From positions 1 through 64,000 of the IMG/VR virus record IMGVR_UViG_3300028376_000005: a stretch of 64,000 bases of DNA. One strand, given 5' to 3'. Shown here one piece after another: positions 58,701 through 64,000 of the stretch; position 1 is the stretch's first letter, and each line of letters starts with the position of its first letter. Source of the stretch: a virus. The notes under the pieces were generated by a model, which had not been told where the DNA came from, did no database searches, and was given only the letters and a program-made list of their open reading frames with translations. A program made the position numbers and the translations under genes.

Positions 58701-61700
58701 TTACCTGCGTCTTCCATATCCACTACTTGACTTATATTTGCTCTGACCATATCCACCACCAGTTCTAGAACCAAGTGTTTTTTTCTTCACATCTAAAAAG
58801 TGTGTGTAATCATTACTTTCTATATAATCAGATTTCTTCATACACTCATTTATGTAATCAACTATTTCCTTATCAACATGTTTGTTCATCCATTCGTGTA
58901 TCATCTCTGTAAACTCGTTCTTTTCGAATATAGATGTAGCATTTACAATAGTCATGACACAATTATGTACAACTATCCCATTTGCTACATAACTATTATC
59001 ATCCTCTACTTCTAAATTATAAGTTGTTCCAGTATAATTATACTTTTCATTTCTTTGTAGTACTGACGAATATTCAAAATCAGAAATCTTTCTCATATAT
59101 GACCTTTCTAAACTATCTTCATAAATAGATACCCAATATTGGCTTTTCGTAGGCTTACCATATCTATGTCTTTTATTATAGGATATTACTGCATGTTTGT
59201 CTAATGATATAGATATATCTCTCATAGTCAATGCTAGTTGAAAACTAGTTGAACATCCTATGTAATGTTTAGTCTTACCAGGTGTTTCACAGAGCCAACC
59301 ATCTCCCTTTATCCAATAATCTAGGACTAGGGACATTTTCTCTTTATCTAGTTTGTTATAGAGCATTTCGGGGAATATTTTCTCTTTATCTTCATCATAG
59401 CATTTAGAAAATATTTCCCATAAGAATCTATTATAAAATATCACAGTAGTGCAATTATTTCTATTCTGTACATGATATTTTAAATTCCAGTTATTTATTA
59501 TATCCTTCATTTCATCAATAAGAGTTAAATCTTTATCATTAAAGGCTAAAGTTATTCGGTAAGTATTATGAGATGGTTTATAACTGTTACCATCTGCTAA
59601 GAATAAGCCTAAAAACTTAGCAAAATTATTATCTAGTTCTATTTCCTTTATTTTAAAATTAGATGACGGAGAATATTTATTCCTTTCAAATAATTCTTGA
59701 TATTTGATATTATTAACATCACCAGTATATAGAGGTGATTTTATAACAACACACCTAGATTTATTAGAAATGTCACTTGGTAAAATCCACTCTCGCTTAA
59801 GATAATTATTATAATTCTTTCTATTTTTCTTTGAGTAGTCATTTTTTGGAACATATATAGGATGGTTATATGTTATATCTAAGCTAGGTTGGCCTCTAAA
59901 TTTGATTCTGTGCATAACACCATCAAAATCTTTTTTACATATATTTGTTACTGGTTTGTAATTTCCTAAATGTGTTAACACCAACTCACCTAATTTGATA
60001 TCTTTTATTCTTTTATAACCATTTATAGTCTTTATAAGAGTGTTTGGCAAAACGCAATCATCGTTTCCATTATCTGCTGCATATTTTATATTGCCAGAAC
60101 TAGTTGTATGTTTTACAAATGTGGTTATTTCCCTTATGGTGTCTTCATTATTTATTGAGAAAGATTTACTAAGCATTAGAGATTGGTAGTCTTTTATAAG
60201 TAAATTTTTTAAACTTGTTACTTTAAGTCCTACCTTTTCTTCTGGTGAATCTATTCTGTGCTTATATCTAACAAATACAGAAGAACCATAATCATTAATA
60301 CCATCAAAAACATGAGGTAGTTCTGCTAGTAATGTATTTCCATAGTTGTTAAGTTCTAAAACTATTTTAAGGTTATCTGGATTAAAATATTCAAAAGCTA
60401 ATATATAAAGCAATTCTGACATTTGTTTAATAGATATTATATTACTTCGATATATCCCAATTTGTTCTAGTTTGAAAAAATCCTTTATTGATGAATACTT
60501 TTCTTTTTGTATATCTATGACCTCTCTACTTTTATTACTTATTCTGAATATGTTTATAACAGAAAAATCTTGACCTAATCCCTCTGCAAGGTCAATTGAT
60601 AAGACTATTTTATATTCCTTTCTTTTTATAGGGTTGTATATATCATAATCATCAACCCATTTTAAATTTTCATAGGAAAAATTTAGCTTATCTTCAAATT
60701 CATATATCTCCTCCCACTCATAAAGAATTTTATTATTCAATAAATGGTCTATAATATTTTCACTTAGTAAAGATTTACTAGCATTTACAAATCTAAGACC
60801 GTATTCTTGGTTAAAAGCATCTTCTCCACCAATATCTTTTATTGCCTCATCCTTCCATGTAGTAAGTTCTGCTAACTCTAGTATAGATATCTCTTTCCCA
60901 TCGGGTGTTTTTATATTAAATCCAACAACATCCTCATCATGACAATAATCATTGTTATAAACCTCGATTACATATTTTTGTAAATCAACACTCCAACTCA
61001 TTTCGACCTTAGTATCAGCACCCCATTTATTATGTACTTGATTAAGAATATCATCCTTTTCTATTTTGTTTTCGTATAATTTATGATCATTAAGCCTTAT
61101 ATATGTAACAAACCTACCAGGGACTTGATACCAGTAAACCCTCATGGGGGTGTAGTTGTTTCTTTGTGGGTCACCAGCTGGTCGTTCTGCATTAGTAAGT
61201 AATTTATGAAATAAATTCATACCATTTGGTGTAGATGTGATTATTATTTTAGAGTTTTTTATTGCAGATACTGTTGGAAAAACCGCAGTATAATATGGTT
61301 CTATTATGTTTGAAGGAATATGTGCAAATTCATCTAAATAAAGAACATCAATAGTAAAACCAATAGCTGGAGTCTTTGTCCTAGCAGAGGTCTTAATACG
61401 ACAACCATTGTCAAATGTTAGTGATTTTTGATTCCATGTTTTTATACCAGGTTTTAAAAAAAATGGTAGTAATGAATAAATGGATTTTATCTTGTCAACA
61501 ATCTCAACTGATGTATCTCCCTTGTTAGCTACAATCATAATGTTTTTATCATTATTGAATAGTATTGTATGAAGCATAAATATAGAAGCAGATATAGTAT
61601 TGTGTGAAAGTATTCCATTTGTGTAGAACCTATGATTCTGATGGTCTACCGATAAATCAAACATAGATGATTTATAATCTTCCTTTTTTATATGCTTCAC

Positions 61701-62048
61701 AATACTATTGCCATTTTTGGTCTTTATAGTATCGCCTATTTTTAATTCTTTACAGAATACTTCATCAAAATATTCATCAAATAATATATGATTATCTGCA
61801 CAAGTTAAGCTAAGACCGTCAATAGTTTTGATATTATAATGATTAAATGGTTGTGTTAAATGTATCTCTGATACTGCCTCATATCCAGTATCAGTCTTTA
61901 CTCTAATATCTATTAAAGATATAGATTTTAATATTTTTTTAGAAATATCATCCTCATCCAATGATACATTTCTATATTGGTATTTTTCTATCAACTCAAT
62001 AGATTTTTCTATCAACTCAATCAATATTTTTTTAAGAAGTGTAATCAT
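58701..62048 (-). CDS. terL: Terminase large subunit (gp17) C-terminal fragment: split-intein C-half, ATPase/nuclease extein, internal cis intein
   Basis: Protein of 1115 residues. Residues 1-150 are the C-half of the split intein (ending RFYTNGILSHN). Residue 151 is the Walker A Thr, and the extein TISASIFMLHTI continues gp17. Walker B is VLYLDEFAH (235-243), followed by the coupling motif ITSTPNG. Nuclease residues are Asp485 in LSIDLAEG, Glu565 in LELNNYG and the final Asp-Asp 663-664. Residues 665-1029 are a full intein with LAGLIDADG motifs. The extein resumes CVMTIVNATS and ends in a Gly/Ser/Arg-rich tail. It packages DNA through the portal and cuts concatemers. One trans- and one cis-splicing event are required. 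Confidence 0.92.
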   Translation of the reverse strand: MITLLKKILIELIEKSIELIEKYQYRNVSLDEDDISKKILKSISLIDIRVKTDTGYEAVSEIHLTQPFNHYNIKTIDGLSLTCADNHILFDEYFDEVFCKELKIGDTIKTKNGNSIVKHIKKEDYKSSMFDLSVDHQNHRFYTNGILSHNTISASIFMLHTILFNNDKNIMIVANKGDTSVEIVDKIKSIYSLLPFFLKPGIKTWNQKSLTFDNGCRIKTSARTKTPAIGFTIDVLYLDEFAHIPSNIIEPYYTAVFPTVSAIKNSKIIITSTPNGMNLFHKLLTNAERPAGDPQRNNYTPMRVYWYQVPGRFVTYIRLNDHKLYENKIEKDDILNQVHNKWGADTKVEMSWSVDLQKYVIEVYNNDYCHDEDVVGFNIKTPDGKEISILELAELTTWKDEAIKDIGGEDAFNQEYGLRFVNASKSLLSENIIDHLLNNKILYEWEEIYEFEDKLNFSYENLKWVDDYDIYNPIKRKEYKIVLSIDLAEGLGQDFSVINIFRISNKSREVIDIQKEKYSSIKDFFKLEQIGIYRSNIISIKQMSELLYILAFEYFNPDNLKIVLELNNYGNTLLAELPHVFDGINDYGSSVFVRYKHRIDSPEEKVGLKVTSLKNLLIKDYQSLMLSKSFSINNEDTIREITTFVKHTTSSGNIKYAADNGNDDCVLPNTLIKTINGYKRIKDIKLGELVLTHLGNYKPVTNICKKDFDGVMHRIKFRGQPSLDITYNHPIYVPKNDYSKKNRKNYNNYLKREWILPSDISNKSRCVVIKSPLYTGDVNNIKYQELFERNKYSPSSNFKIKEIELDNNFAKFLGLFLADGNSYKPSHNTYRITLAFNDKDLTLIDEMKDIINNWNLKYHVQNRNNCTTVIFYNRFLWEIFSKCYDEDKEKIFPEMLYNKLDKEKMSLVLDYWIKGDGWLCETPGKTKHYIGCSTSFQLALTMRDISISLDKHAVISYNKRHRYGKPTKSQYWVSIYEDSLERSYMRKISDFEYSSVLQRNEKYNYTGTTYNLEVEDDNSYVANGIVVHNCVMTIVNATSIFEKNEFTEMIHEWMNKHVDKEIVDYINECMKKSDYIESNDYTHFLDVKKKTLGSRTGGGYGQSKYKSSSGYGRRR
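58962..60056 (-). mobile_element. Cis-splicing intein with LAGLIDADG endonuclease in terL nuclease site
   Basis: 365 residues: Cys1 (CVLPNTLIKTING), block B ITYNHPIYV, LAGLIDADG motifs FLGLFLADG (812-820) and LVLDYWIKGDG (907-917), block F YNLEVEDDNSYVANG and end VVHN, with +1 Cys. Insertion is NDD^CVM, right after the catalytic Asp of the TerL nuclease motif. All splicing residues are present. Confidence 0.92.
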
Positions 62049-63297
62049 TTTTTTTATTATTTTTATCTATACATTATTTAAAAAATCTATACATTTTTTA
62101 ATAGTTAAATCTTTTTTGCTTTTATATTCAGTATCCCATATTATTAGAATATCAAATCCTTTTGATTTAGCAATATTTATTTTTAAATTATCTTTATCCC
62201 ATATTTCCCTTGCAGTAGGCCCACTTTCTTTATAGAAAGGATGTGGGTAATCGTTCTCTTTGAAAGTTTTAGGATTTGCATGGTATAAATCACCATTGTA
62301 TTCGATAATTTTCATTCTTTTTCTATCAGTGAAGTCATATGAGAAAAATCCTACATCTTTAACTGATATAAAGAACTCTTTATTTTTTATTGCATAGTGT
62401 ACACGTTTTAGTTCATTATCTGTATAAATCTTACTTATCTTTTTAAATAGGTCTTGTGATATTTCAGAATAGCCACATTTCATATTACCATTTTCTGCCA
62501 AATTTTTCTGCCAAAGTGTTTGTCTATCTAGCCATCTTTTCTTACCACCAACATCACCATATTTTTCTACACATTTTTTTAGAGAAAATGTACTTTGTCT
62601 TTCACTAAGCATCTTTTTAGATGTTTCCTCATCATAACCTTTCAGTAAATAGTATTCTAAAGTAGTATCTGATATTCTATCCTTAATAGCTTCCTTTGCA
62701 AAAATACTTATATGCTTCTCTATATTCTCTATACCTTCATATTTTGAAAAGTTCTTTGAAAATGGACTTCTCGATTTTCTTTCTAATTCAGTTGTATTTT
62801 CTTTGTGATTAGGATTTTTTCTGCCTCTTATTTTATCTGCAAACATTTTTTTATACTTTTCTGTCTTCATATGCTTACCACTTTTAATTGTTGTCTTAGC
62901 CTTATCTGATAATGCCATTATAGGAGCACCTTCGTACAATTCTTTATATTCTTTAGTAGTCATATTATTATGTGCAAATTTTAAATGTTTACCATATATT
63001 CTTTTACATTGCTCACCACATATTCTACATGTTACAGTTTCTTTATTATCATTTATTATCATAATTTATTCTGTTTTATTATTAAATGCTTTTATATATA
63101 AAAAGATGTTGGCTTGTTATCAAATAGGTAAATTATTTTTCTAGCAAAAATAAAATATCATATAGTTTAATTTTTATTTTTTCTAATAATGTTAGTGATC
63201 TTTCTTGCTTAAGCATGTAGTAATATAGTTTACCAATTCTATATTCTTTTCTAATTTCCTTGCTCTTAATTTCGCATAAAGTGTTGAAGGTCAAGCA
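61599..63297 (-). mobile_element. Atypically split intein in TerL Walker A with embedded endonuclease gene
   Basis: N-half 63297-63136 (54 residues from Cys118 of the first fragment) and C-half 62048-61599 (150 residues). Insertion is ASRQVGK^T in the P-loop. The C-half shares TCADNHIL, FCKELKIGDTIKTKNG and YTNGILSHN with the helicase intein. The break lies early, before block B. The residues next to the break on both halves are amphipathic helices. The gap contains the endonuclease gene 62067-63062. Confidence 0.9.
62067..63062 (-). CDS. Free-standing homing endonuclease (EDxHD/Vsr-like) inside terL
   Basis: Protein of 331 residues. The N-terminal zinc finger CRICGEQCKRIYGKHLKFAH (a MucR/Mom-like CxxC-x(n)-H-x(4)-H) leads into helical DNA-binding segments with GRKNPNHKEN. 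The C-terminal nuclease has SYDFTDRKRMKIIEYNGD, YHANPKTF, and GFDILIIWDTEY. The nuclease resembles that of the endonuclease in nrdA intein 3 (9756-10994). It lies between the two parts of split TerL, 70 nt after the N-fragment and 18 nt before the C-fragment. Confidence 0.82.
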   Translation of the reverse strand: MIINDNKETVTCRICGEQCKRIYGKHLKFAHNNMTTKEYKELYEGAPIMALSDKAKTTIKSGKHMKTEKYKKMFADKIRGRKNPNHKENTTELERKSRSPFSKNFSKYEGIENIEKHISIFAKEAIKDRISDTTLEYYLLKGYDEETSKKMLSERQSTFSLKKCVEKYGDVGGKKRWLDRQTLWQKNLAENGNMKCGYSEISQDLFKKISKIYTDNELKRVHYAIKNKEFFISVKDVGFFSYDFTDRKRMKIIEYNGDLYHANPKTFKENDYPHPFYKESGPTAREIWDKDNLKINIAKSKGFDILIIWDTEYKSKKDLTIKKCIDFLNNV

Positions 63298-63648
63298 CTT
63301 ACCCACCTGCCTACTAGCCATTAATATATTGAATCGATTATCAACAAAATTATCTAATATGTCAGCTTGATAGTCTCTAAGTGTTATTGCTCCAATAGAA
63401 CCATCTTCTCTTTTCACCTTACAGTATTTTTCGGTAAAATGGTGTATATCTAGTGCACATTTAATGTATTCTCCTTGTTCGGCACTTGTCATCTTAAATG
63501 TAAGACCTGATCTTCTTAACCCTATTTCGTTTTTAAGCCAAGGATTTTGAAACCTTTTTAGTACTATACCATCATTTATCTTATCAGTAGCCTCGGTAAC
63601 GTTCTCACTACTAAATACCATTTGTCTTTCTTTCTTAATCTTTGCCAT
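63133..63648 (-). CDS. terL: Terminase large subunit (gp17) N-terminal fragment fused to split-intein N-half
   Basis: Protein of 171 residues. Residues 1-117 are the TerL N-terminus: FQNPWLKNEIGLRRSG, TSAEQGEYIKCALDIHHFTE, ITLRDYQADILDNF (adenine-binding region) and the P-loop start ILMASRQVGK. Cys118 starts the intein N-half (CLTFNTLCEIKSKEIR), which ends with an amphipathic helix (LLEKIKIKLYDILFLLEK). Without the second fragment it lacks any ATPase activity. Confidence 0.9.
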   Translation of the reverse strand: MAKIKKERQMVFSSENVTEATDKINDGIVLKRFQNPWLKNEIGLRRSGLTFKMTSAEQGEYIKCALDIHHFTEKYCKVKREDGSIGAITLRDYQADILDNFVDNRFNILMASRQVGKCLTFNTLCEIKSKEIRKEYRIGKLYYYMLKQERSLTLLEKIKIKLYDILFLLEK

Positions 63649-63690
63649 AAGCGACTTATTTTTTTATATATATTATAAAAAAACAGCTCT

Positions 63691-64000
63691 ATGTCTAAAA
63701 CAGATAAAGAAAAAAGTAGGATACAAGACGAATTTGATCAAATACAAGGGGAGAATAATGATTTTGATATATCAAAACATTTGGCAGAAGCAGAAGATTT
63801 ACCAGACCTTGGTGAGATAAGCTTGTATGATTATGATGCAGATTTAAGCACATCATCACAGCAATCAGTGGAGGTTTTAAGTTCACTTATAGACTTATAC
63901 CTAAGTGATGTTCCAAAACTAAAACAACATCCTTATATAAAAAATAAGATGAAGGAAGATGCTATGGTATATTCAGAGGCTATATTCTTGGCTAAAATGA
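63691..64000 (+). CDS. Hypothetical protein, incomplete at window end
   Basis: At least 103 residues from the ATG at 63691 (MSKTDKEKSRIQDEF), open to the window edge. The N-terminal half is acidic and the second half helical (LIDLYLSDVPKLKQHPYIKN). Transcribed divergently from terL. Position and helical nature would fit a small terminase subunit (gp16), but I cannot show it. Confidence 0.6.
   Translation, partial: MSKTDKEKSRIQDEFDQIQGENNDFDISKHLAEAEDLPDLGEISLYDYDADLSTSSQQSVEVLSSLIDLYLSDVPKLKQHPYIKNKMKEDAMVYSEAIFLAKM

Noticed and set aside
1-64000. tRNA genes and CRISPR arrays
   Set aside because: I looked for cloverleaf-like segments with TTC-type T-loops and for spaced repeats, and found none that I could support.

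Overview
The window is a piece of a large, AT-rich (about 30% GC by eye), T4-like tailed phage genome, probably from a phage of a Bacteroidota (Flavobacteriia-like) host. The T4-like core is recognisable: gp41-type replicative helicase, NrdA, UvsX, gp44-type clamp loader, gp55-type late sigma, TerL (gp17), portal (gp20), prohead protease/scaffold (gp21/22), major capsid protein (gp23), head-completion nuclease (gp4), tail-sheath stabiliser (gp15-like), and baseplate proteins (gp25, gp26-like). Evidence for the host: almost no Shine-Dalgarno sequences, three promoters of the Bacteroidota type (TTG-N17-22-TATATTTG), a flavobacterial-looking ClpS, and a signal peptide ending in LYGQ.

Layout. 0.1-4.2 kb: small unknown genes plus a helicase broken by a split intein. 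4.3-11.8 kb: ribonucleotide reductase large subunit broken into four polypeptides by three split inteins, each holding a free-standing homing endonuclease gene, plus a 295-nt group I intron. 11.8-18.2 kb: baseplate and tail-fibre genes. 18.2-23.9 kb: small proteins sharing a short N-terminal tag like the T4 capsid-targeting sequence. 24-28.7 kb: RuvC-like resolvase, UvsX, NADAR protein and an M20/M28-like peptidase. 28.7-39.2 kb: head genes (capsid, protease-scaffold fusion) interleaved with homing endonucleases. 40-45 kb: RNase R, portal and gp4. 45.3-51.2 kb: late sigma and polynucleotide kinase/phosphatase embedded among endonucleases. 51.3-58.7 kb: tail, clamp loader, gp25, spanin-like pair, HAD phosphatase and ClpS. 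58.7-63.6 kb: TerL carrying one split and one cis intein. The window ends in an incomplete gene.

Three themes connect the genes. (1) Selfish DNA: about 14 homing-endonuclease genes or domains, six inteins (five split) and one intron occupy roughly a quarter of the window. They sit at the most conserved active-site motifs: the P-loops of helicase and terminase, the thiyl-radical Cys of NrdA, and the nuclease Asp motif of TerL. (2) Late expression: the motif TTAATATATA stands 4-6 nt before the start codon of at least 12 genes on both strands, and a gp55-type sigma factor is encoded here. For the three endonuclease genes inside nrdA this motif lies within an inverted repeat whose other arm covers or adjoins the start codon. 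That layout would silence read-through transcripts and permit translation only from the internal promoter. (3) Head maturation: a protease-scaffold fusion carries eleven 14-residue repeats that look like protease cleavage/targeting sites, and many unrelated proteins carry a similar N-terminal tag. Functional assignments are by motif recognition only; no search was run.
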